From Rodentibacter heidelbergensis (GTDB lineage Bacteria; Pseudomonadota; Gammaproteobacteria; Enterobacterales; Pasteurellaceae), in the NCBI RefSeq assembly GCF_002000125.1, contig NZ_MLHH01000011.1, positions 1 through 64,000 of the forward strand: a stretch of 64,000 nt of DNA, in the 5' to 3' direction. Positions 44,499-55,354 of this stretch are shown here, piece by piece; position 1 is the stretch's first letter, and every line of letters begins with the position of its first letter. A model generated the notes under the pieces. The model was not told the origin of the DNA, did no database searches, and worked only from the letters and a program-made list of their open reading frames with translations. Position numbers and translations under genes: made by a program.

Positions 44499-46394
44499 TT
44501 ATTTGTTATCTTTCACTTCTTCAAACTCAGCATCAACAACGTCATCATTTGGTTTACTGTTGCTTTGAGCTTGTTCGCCTTGTGGTTGGGCGGTTTGTGC
44601 GAGTTTCTGAGCCGCTTCGGCAAGAGCTTGGATTTTCGCTTCAATCACCGCTTTATCTTCACCTTTTGCTGCCGTTTCTAAGTCACTTAAAGCACTTTCA
44701 ATTACGCTACGATCTGCTGCAGGCACTTTATCACCGGCTTCTTCCAATTGTTTGCGGGTGCTATGTACTAAGTGATCCGCTTGGTTGCGTGCTTGAACTA
44801 ATTCTTCAAATTTACGATCGGATTCCGCATTGGCTTCCGCATCACGCACCATTTGTTGAATTTCTTCATCAGTTAAACCGGAAGAGGCTTTAATAGTGAT
44901 TTGTTGTTCTTTACCGGTGCCTTTATCTTTCGCTGAAACGTGAATGATACCGTCTGCGTCAATATCAAAGGTCACTTCAATTTGTGGCATACCACGAGGA
45001 GCTGGGTTAATGCCTTCAAGGTTAAATTGACCTAAGGATTTATTGGCTGAGGCTTGTTTACGTTCACCTTGTAACACATGAATGGTTACTGCACTTTGGT
45101 TATCTTCCGCTGTTGAGAACACTTGCGATTTTTTCGTTGGAATCGTGGTGTTTTTCTCAATTAAGGTGGTCATCACGCCGCCCATGGTTTCGATACCCAA
45201 TGATAATGGGGTCACGTCTAACAATAATACATCTTTCACATCACCGGCTAATACACCGCCTTGTACGGCTGCACCGATTGCCACTGCTTCATCCGGGTTA
45301 ACATCTTTACGAGGTGCTTTGCCGAAGAATTTTTCCACTTCTTGTTGTACAAGTGGCATACGGGTTTGACCGCCCACTAAAATCACATCGTCAATTTCAG
45401 AAGCGCTAAGACCGGCGTCTTTTAACGCAATGCGAATTGGCTCAAGTGATTTCGCTACTAAGTCTTCCACTAAGGATTCTAATTTCGCACGGGTTAATTT
45501 AATGTTTAAATGTTTCGGTCCGGTAGCATCTGCTGTGATGTAAGGAAGATTAACATCCGTTTGTTGCGCAGAAGAAAGTTCGATTTTCGCTTTTTCTGCC
45601 GCTTCTTTTAAACGTTGCATTGCCAGTGGATCATTGCGTAAATCAACACCTTGCTCTTTTTTGAACTCATCTACTAAGTAGTTGATGACACGTGTATCAA
45701 AGTCTTCACCCCCTAAGTGGGTATCACCGTTTGTCGCTAATACTTCAAAGGTTTTTTCACCACCGACTTCATCAATTTCGATAATGGATAAGTCGAACGT
45801 ACCGCCCCCTAAGTCATACACAGCGATAGTTTTGTTGCCTTGACCTTTATCTAAGCCATAGGCTAATGCTGCAGCCGTTGGTTCGTTAATAATACGTTTA
45901 ACTTCTAAACCTGCAATACGACCGGCATCTTTGGTTGCCTGACGTTGTGCATCGTTAAAGTACGCCGGTACAGTAATAACCGCTTCGGTGACCGGCTCGC
46001 CTAAGAAATCTTCGGCGGTTTTCTTCATTTTTTTCAACACTTCGGCAGAGATTTGTGGTGGTGCAAGTTTATCGCCTTTCACATTGACCCAGGCATCGCC
46101 ATTGTCTGCACGAGTGATTTCAAATGGCATAATGTCAATATCACGTTTGACTTCATCATCTTCAAAACGACGACCGATTAAACGTTTGATTGCAAATAAG
46201 GTATTTTTTGGGTTGGTCACTGCTTGGCGTTTTGCCGGTTGACCCACTAATGTTTCGTTGTCATTGGTGTAAGCAATAATTGACGGTGTGGTGCGATCGC
46301 CTTCTGCATTTTCAATGACGCGTGGTTTATCACCATCCATCACGGCTACACAAGAGTTAGTCGTACCTAAGTCAATACCAATAATTTTTCCCAT
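44499..46394 (-). CDS. dnaK: chaperone protein DnaK (Hsp70)
   Basis: A 631-residue Hsp70. The ATPase domain opens with [21 protein letters not shown] and contains the second Hsp70 signature [17 protein letters not shown] and the third [15 protein letters not shown]. The substrate-binding domain starts around [15 protein letters not shown], and the protein ends in the DnaJ/GrpE-responsive tail [13 protein letters not shown]. Full length compared with E. coli (638). A sigma-32 promoter is visible upstream (46447-46475). dnaJ follows in the same direction after an unusually long spacer. Confidence 0.98.
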   Translation of the reverse strand: MGKIIGIDLGTTNSCVAVMDGDKPRVIENAEGDRTTPSIIAYTNDNETLVGQPAKRQAVTNPKNTLFAIKRLIGRRFEDDEVKRDIDIMPFEITRADNGDAWVNVKGDKLAPPQISAEVLKKMKKTAEDFLGEPVTEAVITVPAYFNDAQRQATKDAGRIAGLEVKRIINEPTAAALAYGLDKGQGNKTIAVYDLGGGTFDLSIIEIDEVGGEKTFEVLATNGDTHLGGEDFDTRVINYLVDEFKKEQGVDLRNDPLAMQRLKEAAEKAKIELSSAQQTDVNLPYITADATGPKHLNIKLTRAKLESLVEDLVAKSLEPIRIALKDAGLSASEIDDVILVGGQTRMPLVQQEVEKFFGKAPRKDVNPDEAVAIGAAVQGGVLAGDVKDVLLLDVTPLSLGIETMGGVMTTLIEKNTTIPTKKSQVFSTAEDNQSAVTIHVLQGERKQASANKSLGQFNLEGINPAPRGMPQIEVTFDIDADGIIHVSAKDKGTGKEQQITIKASSGLTDEEIQQMVRDAEANAESDRKFEELVQARNQADHLVHSTRKQLEEAGDKVPAADRSVIESALSDLETAAKGEDKAVIEAKIQALAEAAQKLAQTAQPQGEQAQSNSKPNDDVVDAEFEEVKDNK

Positions 46395-46446
46395 TTTTTT
46401 CTCCTAAGTAAATTTTTAAATTGAGTGTAATTCATTACGAATTGTA

Positions 46447-46475
46447 AGATGTGGATACTTCTTCGCATTTCAAGA
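46447..46475 (-). promoter_or_regulatory. sigma-32 heat-shock promoter of dnaK
   Basis: On the minus strand CTTGAAA, 13 bases, then CCACATCT, one mismatch from CCCCATnT, about 55-80 bases before the dnaK start. Fits the heat-shock consensus in sequence and spacing. Confidence 0.8.
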
Positions 46476-46659
46476 GAAAAGTAAAAATTTTTTATTTTCC
46501 TCTAAAAAGTGCGGTGGTTTCCGTCCTTGTTTTGCAAGATAAGTGCAAAGGATCAAACTTCAAGGGGGAGAAGCACGTTTTTTTATAAACTACTGGAGAA
46601 AAAAGAAAAGTGCGGTAGAATTGGTACGTTTTTTGTGTTGATTATCAAAAGGATAAGGA

Positions 46660-48132
46660 ATGAAAAAATCAAAAATTGCGATTGGAATGATGGCTGTGCT
46701 GGGGGCGGCTTGGCTAGGCGGCACTTGGTTTACCGGTCAAAAAGCAGAAGCAGAATATCTACGCCAAATTGAGCAGGCCAATCAACGGTTTCAAACCTTG
46801 GGGTTGTCTGATGCCTTAAAGATTGAGTTTAAAAATAAGCAATTTGAACGGGGCTTTTTCAGCGCTCAAGTGAAAGATGAAGTGGTGATTTCTTTGCCGA
46901 ACGAAGAAAAACAATGGTCAATCCCTTTTTCAACAACCTTTTATTATGGGCCACTTCCCGTAAATCAATTGGCAAAGTTTAACCTGATGCCGGCAATGTT
47001 TTCGTTAGAGGGGAGCATTGACAAAAATGAAACGACACAGCTTTTGTTTGATCTGGTTAAATCGGATAAACCTATTCAATATCAAGCCTCAACAAGCTAT
47101 GGTTTAGCCACAAAAGGGGAATTAAAGCTCCTCGAGGGGGAATTTATTGATCCTAAATCAGAACAAAATAAATTGTTTTGGTCGGATGTGGTGATGGGTT
47201 TTGATGTGAATCAAGATCTTTCGGGCAGGTACGATACCTCAATTGGCAATGTGTTATTTGAAACCAAAAACCTGAATGATGATGGGGCTAACCTTCAATC
47301 CGCAACATATCAGTGGAAAGGGATTACCTTGAATACCACTTTTGCACCAACAAAATGGGGCTATCTCTACACAGGAAAAGGCACATCTTCCATTGACAGT
47401 ACGGAAATGACCTATTTGGATCAGCAAGGCAAGGCGATGTCTTTTGTGGAAAAAGGCGTAAAAGGTAGCTCTGAAGTCACCTTAGATGGTGATTTTTTAA
47501 GTCTTAAAGGCACAAATGATATCGAAACATTACTTGTTGATAATAAAGACTTGGGGAAAATCGCCTACAATTTTGAATTCAATCACCTTGAAGCGAATGC
47601 GATGAATGGCTTGTTGGAAGCGCTTGTGAAAGCCTTTAAAGAGGGAAAGATGGGCGATACGCTGGAAGCCAATCAATGGGTTGAAAAGTGGCTTGAACAA
47701 TATGGGATGACGATTTTTAACAATCAACCACAGGTTAAACTTAATCCTCTCTCTATTTCCGATAATCAAGGAAAAGTCGCGTTAGAAATGAATATTGCGT
47801 TAGCCAAAAATCCTAAGTTTGACTTCATGCGTGGTAATTTGTATCAACAATTTACTGATTTTGCGGTGAATATTCATCTCGATAAGGCAACGGCTGAAAA
47901 TCTTATGATGAAACTCGCCCCGGAAGAAGATAACGCGCATATTAAGGCTAAAATTGAGGAAATGGCGGTAGAAGGCGCGAATAACGGTATCGTTGTTAAT
48001 AGTGAAAAATCTGTCACAATGAAACTCGTGCTTGAAAAGGGTGAATTGAAATTAAATGATCAAGTTGTGCCGGAAGAACAAGTGCAAGGTGTGATTTTTA
48101 TGTTGCTAATGGGGGCGATGATGCCACGTTAA
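46660..48132 (+). CDS. DUF945 family envelope protein (YdgA-like)
   Basis: A 490-residue protein beginning with an uncleaved or cleaved signal helix (KKSKIAIGMMAVLGAAWLGG) followed by TWFTGQKAEAEYLRQIEQANQ, the typical opening of the DUF945/YdgA family. The rest is a soluble, strand-rich domain, probably periplasmic, with repeated motifs such as GELKLLEGEF, KLVLEKGELKLNDQ and a final hydrophobic IFMLLMGAMMP. Function is not established. It is divergent from dnaK, with AAGGATAAGGA before the start, and ends in a strong terminator. Confidence 0.8.
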   Translation: MKKSKIAIGMMAVLGAAWLGGTWFTGQKAEAEYLRQIEQANQRFQTLGLSDALKIEFKNKQFERGFFSAQVKDEVVISLPNEEKQWSIPFSTTFYYGPLPVNQLAKFNLMPAMFSLEGSIDKNETTQLLFDLVKSDKPIQYQASTSYGLATKGELKLLEGEFIDPKSEQNKLFWSDVVMGFDVNQDLSGRYDTSIGNVLFETKNLNDDGANLQSATYQWKGITLNTTFAPTKWGYLYTGKGTSSIDSTEMTYLDQQGKAMSFVEKGVKGSSEVTLDGDFLSLKGTNDIETLLVDNKDLGKIAYNFEFNHLEANAMNGLLEALVKAFKEGKMGDTLEANQWVEKWLEQYGMTIFNNQPQVKLNPLSISDNQGKVALEMNIALAKNPKFDFMRGNLYQQFTDFAVNIHLDKATAENLMMKLAPEEDNAHIKAKIEEMAVEGANNGIVVNSEKSVTMKLVLEKGELKLNDQVVPEEQVQGVIFMLLMGAMMPR

Positions 48133-48157
48133 TGCTACTTAACGGCAGGCTTTGAAA

Positions 48158-48190
48158 GAAAAGGAGATAAAGTTTATTTATCTCCTTTTG
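48158..48190 (+). terminator. terminator after the DUF945 gene
   Basis: AAAGGAGATAAA and TTTATCTCCTTTT around a 5-base loop with T tail. Confidence 0.88.
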
Positions 48191-48290
48191 CTTTTAAAGT
48201 GCGGTCAAAAAAGATAAGGTTTTTGAACTTTGGCTCATCAGCTCGTGAGCGGTGAACAAACCGGTAAGCGAATTGGTGAATAATCGTTGT

Positions 48291-48749
48291 TTAATCTAAC
48301 CGTTCTTTCAAATAACCTTCATAATCAGGAATTTCAATCTCAATATTTTGTTCAACAAGCGGAGAGGTAAGCAAAAAATCTGCAGAAGCTTGATTGATGG
48401 CAACAGGAATATTCCATACTGTTGCAATTCGCATTAAGGCTTTCACGTCAGGATCGTGGGGAGCGGCATTCATCGGGTCCCAAAAGAAAATCAGCATATC
48501 AATTTTCTTTTCTGCAATCAGTCCGCCAAGTTGTTGATCGCCCCCCATTGGGCCGCTTAATAACGGTTGAATGGTTAAACCGGTTTCCCGTGCTAATAAG
48601 TGTCCTGTCGTACCGGTGGCGTAAAGTGCATGTGAGGCGAGGGCAGATTGGTGTTTTTTCACCCATTGAATAAGTCCTTGTTTGCAACTGTCATGTGCCA
48701 CGAGTGCAATACGTTTATGTTGAGAAAGTGGGCGGGTGGTTGATTTCAT
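48291..48749 (-). CDS. mgsA: methylglyoxal synthase
   Basis: A 152-residue enzyme converting dihydroxyacetone phosphate to methylglyoxal, a bypass used when phosphate is limiting. Family motifs: [34 protein letters not shown] (phosphate binding), [18 protein letters not shown] with the catalytic Asp, and [26 protein letters not shown]. Length equals E. coli MgsA (152). It stands alone on the minus strand between the DUF945 gene and aceE. The 298 bases between its start and aceE hold no gene that I can see. Confidence 0.96.
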   Translation of the reverse strand: MKSTTRPLSQHKRIALVAHDSCKQGLIQWVKKHQSALASHALYATGTTGHLLARETGLTIQPLLSGPMGGDQQLGGLIAEKKIDMLIFFWDPMNAAPHDPDVKALMRIATVWNIPVAINQASADFLLTSPLVEQNIEIEIPDYEGYLKERLD

Positions 48750-49047
48750 CGTAATTTCCTTTATGTTTCAATATGAAAAAACTTTAGACCAAAGTAGGTA
48801 TTGATGCAAGGTTTTGATTATTGTTTTAATTGCTTTTTTAAATTTTCTATAAGAAATGATACAGGGCAGATTTCTTTATGAAAGAAAGCTCCCATTTTTT
48901 GGCGAAAATTTACTATCTTTATTTCAAAAAATCTTCTAAAATTTACAAGATTTGTTAAATGTTTGTGAACCTAAACGGACATTTTTAATATGCGGTTTGG
49001 CGTTAAGCCGAACTAACTTTCACTTAATTAACAGATAAGGAAAACCT

Positions 49048-51705
49048 ATGTCTGAGATTTTAAAAAATGACATTGATCCAATCGAAACACAAGATTGGTT
49101 ACAATCATTAGATTCTTTAATTCGTGAAGAAGGCGTTGAGCGTGCGCAATACATCATTGAGCAAGTCATCGGTCAAGCCCGCACCAATGGCGTTTCATTG
49201 CCGACAGGTGTGACCACTGATTATGTCAATACGATTCCTGTTTCAGAACAACCAGCTTATCCGGGTAACCGTGAAATTGAACGTCGTATTCGTTCTGCGG
49301 TACGTTGGAATGCCATTGCAATGGTTTTGCGTAGTCAGAAAAAAGATCTCGACTTAGGCGGTCATATTTCGACTTTCCAATCTGCTGCGACTATGTATGA
49401 AGTGTGCTACAACCACTTCTTTAAAGCCGCAACAGAGAAAAATGGCGGTGATTTAATCTTCTTCCAAGGCCATGCCGCACCGGGAATGTATGCCCGTGCT
49501 TTCTTAGAAGGTCGTATTACGGAAGAACAAATGGACAATTTCCGTCAAGAAGCCTTTGTTGACGGCTTATCTTCATACCCTCACCCGAAATTAATGCCTG
49601 AATTCTGGCAATTTTCAACGGTTTCTATGGGATTAGGCCCGGTCAATGCGATTTATCAAGCCCGTTTCTTAAAATACCTAGACAATCGTGGTTTAAAAGA
49701 TACGAAAGGTCAAAAAGTCTATGCCTTCTTAGGTGATGGTGAAATGGATGAAATTGAGTCTAAAGGGGCATTAACCTTTGCCGCCCGTGAAGGCTTAGAT
49801 AACTTAATTTTCACCGTAAGCTGTAATTTACAACGCTTAGACGGCCCGGTAAACGGTAACGGTAAAATCGTTCAAGAATTGGAAGGTTTATTCACCGGTG
49901 CCGGTTGGGAAGTGATCAAAGTTTTATGGGGCAGCAACTGGGATAGACTTTTTGAAAAAGATACCTCCGGTAAATTAACCCAATTAATGATGGAAGTGGT
50001 TGATGGTGATTACTTAACCTTCAAATCCAAAGATGGCGCTTATGTTCGTGAGCATTTCTTTGGCCGTTATCCGGAAACCGCTGCACTAGTTGCGGATATG
50101 ACAGATGATGAAATCTGGGCGTTACGTCGTGGTGCACATGATTCTGAAAAACTTTATGCCGCTTATGCAAAAGCACAAAATGCGACAAAACCGGTTGTCA
50201 TTTTAGCGCAACAAGTAAAAGGCTATAAAATTCCTGAAGCGGAAAGTAAAAATACTGCTCACCAATCGAAAAAAATGTCCTATGAGAGCCTTAAAGGTTT
50301 CCGTGATTACTTCCAATTACCACTGACTGATGAGCAAGTGGAAAAATTGGAATACATCAAATTCCCGGAAGGTTCTGAAGAATACAATTATTTACATGGC
50401 CAACGTAAAGCGTTAGACGGTTATGTGCCTGCACGCAAACCGAAATTTGATGTGGAATATCCGGTACCGGCATTAGATGAGTTTAAAGCATTATTAGATG
50501 CCCAGCCTCGTGGTATTTCTACGACAATGGCGTTTTCTCGTGTATTAAATACCCTATTAAAAGATAAAAATATCGGTAAAACCATTGTACCAATTATCGC
50601 TGATGAAGCCCGTACTTTTGGTATGGAAGGTTTATTCCGTCAAATCGGTATTTACAATCCACATGGTCAAAACTATGTGCCTTCCGATCGTGACTTAGTG
50701 GCATACTATCGTGAAGCGAAAGATGGCCAGGTGTTACAAGAAGGGATCAACGAATTAGGGGCAACGGCTTCTTGGGTAGCGGCAGCAACCTCATATTCTG
50801 TGAGCAACCGTCCAATGATCCCATTCTTCATTTATTACTCCATGTTCGGTTTCCAACGTGTGGGCGATATGATGTGGTTAGCCGGCGACCAATTGGCTCG
50901 TGGTTTTATGATCGGTGGAACATCCGGTCGTACAACCTTAAACGGTGAAGGTTTACAACATGAAGACGGACACAGTCATATTCAAGCGGGCGTTATCCCT
51001 AACTGTATCACCTATGATCCGTCTTTTGCCTTTGAAGTGGCGGTCATCGTTCAAGATGGTATCCGCCGTATGTACGGTGAAAAACAAGAAGATGTCTTCT
51101 ATTACATCACTACATTAAATGAAGTGACAGAGCAACCGGCAATGCCTGCTGGGGCAGAAGAAGGTATCCGTAAAGGTTTATATAAATTTGAAACGGTAGA
51201 AGGCAAAGGTAAAGGCCATGTTCAGCTTTTAGGTTCAGGGGCCATTATGCGCCATGTTCGTGAAGCGGCACAAATTCTTGCTAAAGACTATGGTGTGACT
51301 TCTGATGTCTTCTCTGCACCGTCATTTAACGAGTTAGCCCGTGATGGTCACGATGTAGCCCGTTGGAACTTATTCCATCCAACCGAAACACAACGTGTGC
51401 CTTATGTTGCACAGGTTCTTGCGGATTTACCAACGGTTGCTTCAACAGATTATATTAAGGCTTATGCAGATCAAATCCGTGCATTTGTACCAACCAAACA
51501 TTATCACGTCTTGGGGACAGATGGCTTTGGTCGTTCTGACAGCCGTGCTAACTTGCGTGAACATTTTGAAGTTGATGAGCGTTATATCGTTGTTGCCGCA
51601 CTTTCCCAATTAGAAAAAGAAGGGACAGTAACGAACCAAGTGGTTGCAGAGGCGATTGCGAAATTCGGTTTGAATGTTGAGCGTATCAATCCGCTTTATG
51701 CGTAA
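49048..51705 (+). CDS. aceE: pyruvate dehydrogenase E1 component, homodimeric type
   Basis: An 885-residue thiamine diphosphate enzyme that decarboxylates pyruvate and acetylates the lipoyl groups of E2. The TPP-binding motif GDGEMDEIESKGALTFAARE and following NLIFTVSCNLQRLDGPVNGNGKI are clear, with FFQGHAAPGMYARAFLEGR earlier. Length matches E. coli AceE (887). AAGGAAA precedes the start. It leads aceE-aceF-lpd. No pdhR lies upstream. Codon use is host-typical. Confidence 0.97.
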   Translation: MSEILKNDIDPIETQDWLQSLDSLIREEGVERAQYIIEQVIGQARTNGVSLPTGVTTDYVNTIPVSEQPAYPGNREIERRIRSAVRWNAIAMVLRSQKKDLDLGGHISTFQSAATMYEVCYNHFFKAATEKNGGDLIFFQGHAAPGMYARAFLEGRITEEQMDNFRQEAFVDGLSSYPHPKLMPEFWQFSTVSMGLGPVNAIYQARFLKYLDNRGLKDTKGQKVYAFLGDGEMDEIESKGALTFAAREGLDNLIFTVSCNLQRLDGPVNGNGKIVQELEGLFTGAGWEVIKVLWGSNWDRLFEKDTSGKLTQLMMEVVDGDYLTFKSKDGAYVREHFFGRYPETAALVADMTDDEIWALRRGAHDSEKLYAAYAKAQNATKPVVILAQQVKGYKIPEAESKNTAHQSKKMSYESLKGFRDYFQLPLTDEQVEKLEYIKFPEGSEEYNYLHGQRKALDGYVPARKPKFDVEYPVPALDEFKALLDAQPRGISTTMAFSRVLNTLLKDKNIGKTIVPIIADEARTFGMEGLFRQIGIYNPHGQNYVPSDRDLVAYYREAKDGQVLQEGINELGATASWVAAATSYSVSNRPMIPFFIYYSMFGFQRVGDMMWLAGDQLARGFMIGGTSGRTTLNGEGLQHEDGHSHIQAGVIPNCITYDPSFAFEVAVIVQDGIRRMYGEKQEDVFYYITTLNEVTEQPAMPAGAEEGIRKGLYKFETVEGKGKGHVQLLGSGAIMRHVREAAQILAKDYGVTSDVFSAPSFNELARDGHDVARWNLFHPTETQRVPYVAQVLADLPTVASTDYIKAYADQIRAFVPTKHYHVLGTDGFGRSDSRANLREHFEVDERYIVVAALSQLEKEGTVTNQVVAEAIAKFGLNVERINPLYA

Positions 51706-51766
51706 TTGATGAAAACGGCGGTCAAAATGACCTTCAATTTGACCGCACTTTACAAAGGAACAAAAT

Positions 51767-53671
51767 ATGTCAAAACAAATTCAAATTCCTGATATTGGTA
51801 GTGATGAAGTTACCGTAACGGAAGTGATGGTAAAAGTGGGCGATACCATTGAAGTGGATCAAAGCATTATTAATGTCGAGGGTGATAAGGCGTCAATGGA
51901 AGTGCCTGCGCCGGAAGCGGGTGTCGTTAAAGAAGTGTTAGTGAAAGTGGGCGATAAAGTCACCACCGGTACCCCGATGCTTGTGTTAGATGCCGCCGCT
52001 GAAGCTCCAACATCAGCGCCGGCACAAGAGGTAAAACCCGTTGAAGCACCAACCATATCTGCAGCAAGTGTTGTAGAGGTGAATGTACCGGACATTGGTT
52101 CTGATGAAGTCAATGTGACAGAAATTATGGTGAAAGTCGGTGATGCGGTTGAAGTGGATCAATCCATCATCAACGTAGAGGGCGATAAAGCTTCTATGGA
52201 AGTGCCGGCCCCGATTGCCGGTGTGGTAAAAGAGATTTTAATCAATGTCGGTGATAAAGTTTCTACCGGTAAATTGATTATGAAATTTGAAGTGGCAGGC
52301 AGTGCGCCGACAGCTTCAGCACCAACTCAAGAAACGACTGCTCCGGTGGCAACTGCATCTGCGATTAAAGATGTGAATGTGCCGGATATCGGCGGTGATG
52401 AAGTCAATGTCACCGAAATTATGGTAGCCGTTGGAGATAGCGTTTCTGAAGAGCAATCTCTGATTACCGTTGAAGGTGATAAAGCCTCTATGGAAGTACC
52501 TGCGCCATTTGCAGGGGTTGTCAAAGAGATTTTAGTGAAATCGGGCGATAAAGTGTCAACCGGTTCATTAATTATGCGTTTTGAAGTGGTCGGTAGCACC
52601 CCTGTCGCTGCACCGGCCCAACCTAGCGCACCTTCACAACCGGTTGTTGCAGCAACAGCTGAACCTGCACCCGCTGCACAAAGCGGCAATGTATCAGGTT
52701 TAAGCCAAGAACAAGTGGTAGCAAGCGCCGGTTATGCGCATGCAACGCCTGTGATTCGCCGTTTAGCCCGTGAGTTTGGTATTAATTTAGATAAGGTTAA
52801 AGGCACTGGACGTAAAGGTCGCATCGTTAAAGAAGATATTGAAGCCTACGTGAAAACAGCGGTGAAAGCCTACGAAAGCGGGGCAACTTCACCAGCGGCA
52901 GGCAATGGTGTGGCAAATGGTGCAGGTCTTGGCTTATTACCATGGCCGAAAGTGGATTTCAGCAAATTTGGTGAAATTGAGGAAGTGGAATTAAGCCGTA
53001 TCAATAAGATTTCAGGCGCAAATTTACACCGCAACTGGGTGATGATTCCACATGTTACTCACTTTGATAAAGCGGATATCACCGATTTAGAAGCCTTCCG
53101 TAAAGAACAAAATGCCTTGGCGGAAAAACAAAAATTGGGTGTGAAAATTACCCCGGTTGTGTTTATTATGAAAGCGGTGGCGAAAGCTTTGGAAGCCTAT
53201 CCACGTTTTAACAGTTCAATTACAGAAGATGCACAACGCCTGATCTTGAAAAAATACATCAATATCGGTGTGGCGGTGGATACACCAAACGGTTTAGTCG
53301 TACCGGTGTTCAAAAATGTGAACAAAAAAGGGATTATCGAACTTTCTCGTGAATTAATGGAAGTGTCGAAAAAAGCCCGTGAAGGTAAACTTTCTGCATC
53401 GGATATGCAAGGGGGTTGTTTCACAATTTCAAGCCTTGGTGGTATCGGTACAACGCATTTTGCACCAATTGTCAATGCACCGGAAGTGGCGATTTTAGGG
53501 GTGTCTAAATCCTCTATGGAACCGGTATGGAATGGCAAAGAATTCGCGCCTCGCTTAATTCTTCCAATGTCATTATCATTCGATCACCGTGTGATCGATG
53601 GTGCTGACGGTGCCCGTTTCATCAGCTACATCGGTTCTGTATTAGCGGATTTACGTCGCTTGATTATGTAA
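51767..53671 (+). CDS. aceF: pyruvate dehydrogenase E2, dihydrolipoamide acetyltransferase with three lipoyl domains
   Basis: A 634-residue core subunit. Three lipoyl domains of about 80 residues are separated by Ala/Pro-rich linkers; each has the lipoylated lysine in [12 protein letters not shown] (near residues 42, 146 and 246). Next come the E1/E3-binding domain ([33 protein letters not shown]) and the catalytic domain ending in [18 protein letters not shown] with its catalytic His and Asp. E. coli AceF (630) has the same three-domain plan. The gene follows aceE after 61 bp containing an uptake sequence. A terminator precedes lpd. Confidence 0.97.
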   Translation: MSKQIQIPDIGSDEVTVTEVMVKVGDTIEVDQSIINVEGDKASMEVPAPEAGVVKEVLVKVGDKVTTGTPMLVLDAAAEAPTSAPAQEVKPVEAPTISAASVVEVNVPDIGSDEVNVTEIMVKVGDAVEVDQSIINVEGDKASMEVPAPIAGVVKEILINVGDKVSTGKLIMKFEVAGSAPTASAPTQETTAPVATASAIKDVNVPDIGGDEVNVTEIMVAVGDSVSEEQSLITVEGDKASMEVPAPFAGVVKEILVKSGDKVSTGSLIMRFEVVGSTPVAAPAQPSAPSQPVVAATAEPAPAAQSGNVSGLSQEQVVASAGYAHATPVIRRLAREFGINLDKVKGTGRKGRIVKEDIEAYVKTAVKAYESGATSPAAGNGVANGAGLGLLPWPKVDFSKFGEIEEVELSRINKISGANLHRNWVMIPHVTHFDKADITDLEAFRKEQNALAEKQKLGVKITPVVFIMKAVAKALEAYPRFNSSITEDAQRLILKKYINIGVAVDTPNGLVVPVFKNVNKKGIIELSRELMEVSKKAREGKLSASDMQGGCFTISSLGGIGTTHFAPIVNAPEVAILGVSKSSMEPVWNGKEFAPRLILPMSLSFDHRVIDGADGARFISYIGSVLADLRRLIM

Positions 53672-53676
53672 TCAAC

Positions 53677-53706
53677 ACGCCTCTCGAGTTTGAGGGGCGT
53701 TTTTTT
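53677..53706 (+). terminator. terminator between aceF and lpd
   Basis: ACGCCTCTC pairs with GAGGGGCGT (one G-U), followed by seven T. lpd may thus also have its own promoter, which suits its use by other dehydrogenase complexes. Confidence 0.85.
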
Positions 53707-53765
53707 AACGATGCTTGATTGCTCAAAAGAGCGGTCAAAAATTTCAACGTTTTTACGAGGTAAAA

Positions 53766-55190
53766 ATGAGTAAAGAAATTAAAACCCAAGTCGTTGTACT
53801 TGGTGCAGGCCCGGCAGGGTACTCCGCGGCATTCCGTTGTGCGGATTTAGGATTAGAAACCGTGCTTGTTGAGCGTTATTCAACCCTTGGTGGTGTTTGC
53901 TTAAACGTAGGCTGTATTCCTTCAAAAGCCTTATTGCATGTGGCAAAAGTCATTGAAGAAGCCAAACATGCTGAAAAAAATGGGATCTATTTTAGTGAGC
54001 CAAAAATTGATTTAGACCAAGTTCGTGCCGGTAAAGATGCAGTGGTCGCAAAATTAACGGGCGGTCTTGCAGGGATGGCAAAACAGCGTAAAGTAACCGT
54101 TGTTGAAGGTTTAGCGACATTTGCTGATCCCAACACATTGGTGGCTCGTGATCGTGATGGTAATCCAACCACCATTAAATTTGACAATGCTATTATTGCG
54201 GCAGGTTCTCGTCCAATTGAATTGCCTTTCATTCCACACGAAGATCCGCGTATTTGGAATTCAACAGATGCCCTTAAATTAAAAGAAGTACCGAAAAAAT
54301 TACTCATCATGGGTGGTGGCATTATCGGTTTAGAAATGGGAACAGTTTATCACGCACTGGGTTCTGAGATTGAAGTGGTGGAAATGTTCGACCAAGTGAT
54401 TCCGGCTGCGGATAAAGATGTGGTGGCAATCTATACCAAACAAATCGAGAAAAAATTTAAACTGATGTTAGAAACCAAGGTCACCGCCGTTGAAGCAAAA
54501 GATGACGGTATCTATGTTTCAATGGAAGGAAAAGCTTGTAACGATACGAAACGTTATGATGCTGTATTAGTGGCGATTGGTCGTGTGCCGAACGGTAAAT
54601 TAATTGATGCGGGTAAAGCAGGTGTTGAAGTAGATGACCGTGGATTTATTCATGTGGATAAACAGATGCGTACCAATGTACCGCATATTTTTGCTATCGG
54701 TGATATTGTTGGTCAGCCAATGCTTGCGCATAAAGGGGTGCATGAAGGTCATGTTGCCGCTGAAGTGATTGCAGGACAAAAACATTATTTTGATCCGAAA
54801 GTGATCCCATCGATCGCTTATACCGAACCTGAAGTGGCATGGGTGGGTAAAACGGAAAAAGAATGTAAACAAGAAGGCTTAAATTACGAAGTAGCGAAAT
54901 TCCCTTGGGCTGCTTCCGGCCGTGCCATTGCCTCTGAATGTTCAGAAGGGATGACAAAACTTATCTTTGACAAAGAGACACATCGTCTATTAGGTGGTGC
55001 GATTGTCGGCTCAAATGGTGGCGAATTGCTCGGTGAAATTGGTTTAGCCATTGAAATGGGTTGTGATGCGGAAGATATTGCCTTAACTATTCACGCTCAC
55101 CCAACTTTACATGAGTCCGTTGGTTTAGCCGCTGAAGTATTTGAAGGTTCCATTACCGACCTTCCAAATGCCAAAGCGAAGAAAAAATAA
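53766..55190 (+). CDS. lpd: dihydrolipoyl dehydrogenase (E3)
   Basis: A 474-residue flavoprotein disulfide oxidoreductase that reoxidises dihydrolipoamide with NAD. FAD site VVVLGAGPAGYSAAFR, redox disulfide in GGVCLNVGCIPSKALL, NAD-binding LLIMGGGIIGLEMG, AIGDIVGQPMLAHKGVHEG, and the C-terminal catalytic His-Glu in HAHPTLHESV. Length equals E. coli Lpd (474). I start at 53766 (MSKEIKTQVVVLG) where ACGAGGTAAAA provides a ribosome site; a longer frame from 53715 overlaps an uptake sequence and has no homology to the family. Confidence 0.97.
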   Translation: MSKEIKTQVVVLGAGPAGYSAAFRCADLGLETVLVERYSTLGGVCLNVGCIPSKALLHVAKVIEEAKHAEKNGIYFSEPKIDLDQVRAGKDAVVAKLTGGLAGMAKQRKVTVVEGLATFADPNTLVARDRDGNPTTIKFDNAIIAAGSRPIELPFIPHEDPRIWNSTDALKLKEVPKKLLIMGGGIIGLEMGTVYHALGSEIEVVEMFDQVIPAADKDVVAIYTKQIEKKFKLMLETKVTAVEAKDDGIYVSMEGKACNDTKRYDAVLVAIGRVPNGKLIDAGKAGVEVDDRGFIHVDKQMRTNVPHIFAIGDIVGQPMLAHKGVHEGHVAAEVIAGQKHYFDPKVIPSIAYTEPEVAWVGKTEKECKQEGLNYEVAKFPWAASGRAIASECSEGMTKLIFDKETHRLLGGAIVGSNGGELLGEIGLAIEMGCDAEDIALTIHAHPTLHESVGLAAEVFEGSITDLPNAKAKKK

Positions 55191-55205
55191 TTCATTCATG
55201 TGATA

Positions 55206-55236
55206 AAAAGGCAATCCTAATCGATTGCCTTTTTTT
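55206..55236 (+). terminator. terminator after lpd
   Basis: AAAAGGCAATC and GATTGCCTTTTTTT with a 6-base loop; ends aceEF-lpd. Confidence 0.9.
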
Positions 55237-55354
55237 GTGGAATATTTCACAAAAATGCATAAAAATTCAATTTTAACTGGCTATTTAAGCTTATATTTGA
55301 TAGTCTTTGCGAGATTTTATTTTTATGTTTTTTAATTATTTTAAATTTTTTAGT

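Noticed and set aside
46509-46772. 87-codon plus-strand ORF upstream of the DUF945 gene
   Set aside because: It lies across the dnaK promoter side and overlaps the DUF945 gene in another frame, with no ribosome site.
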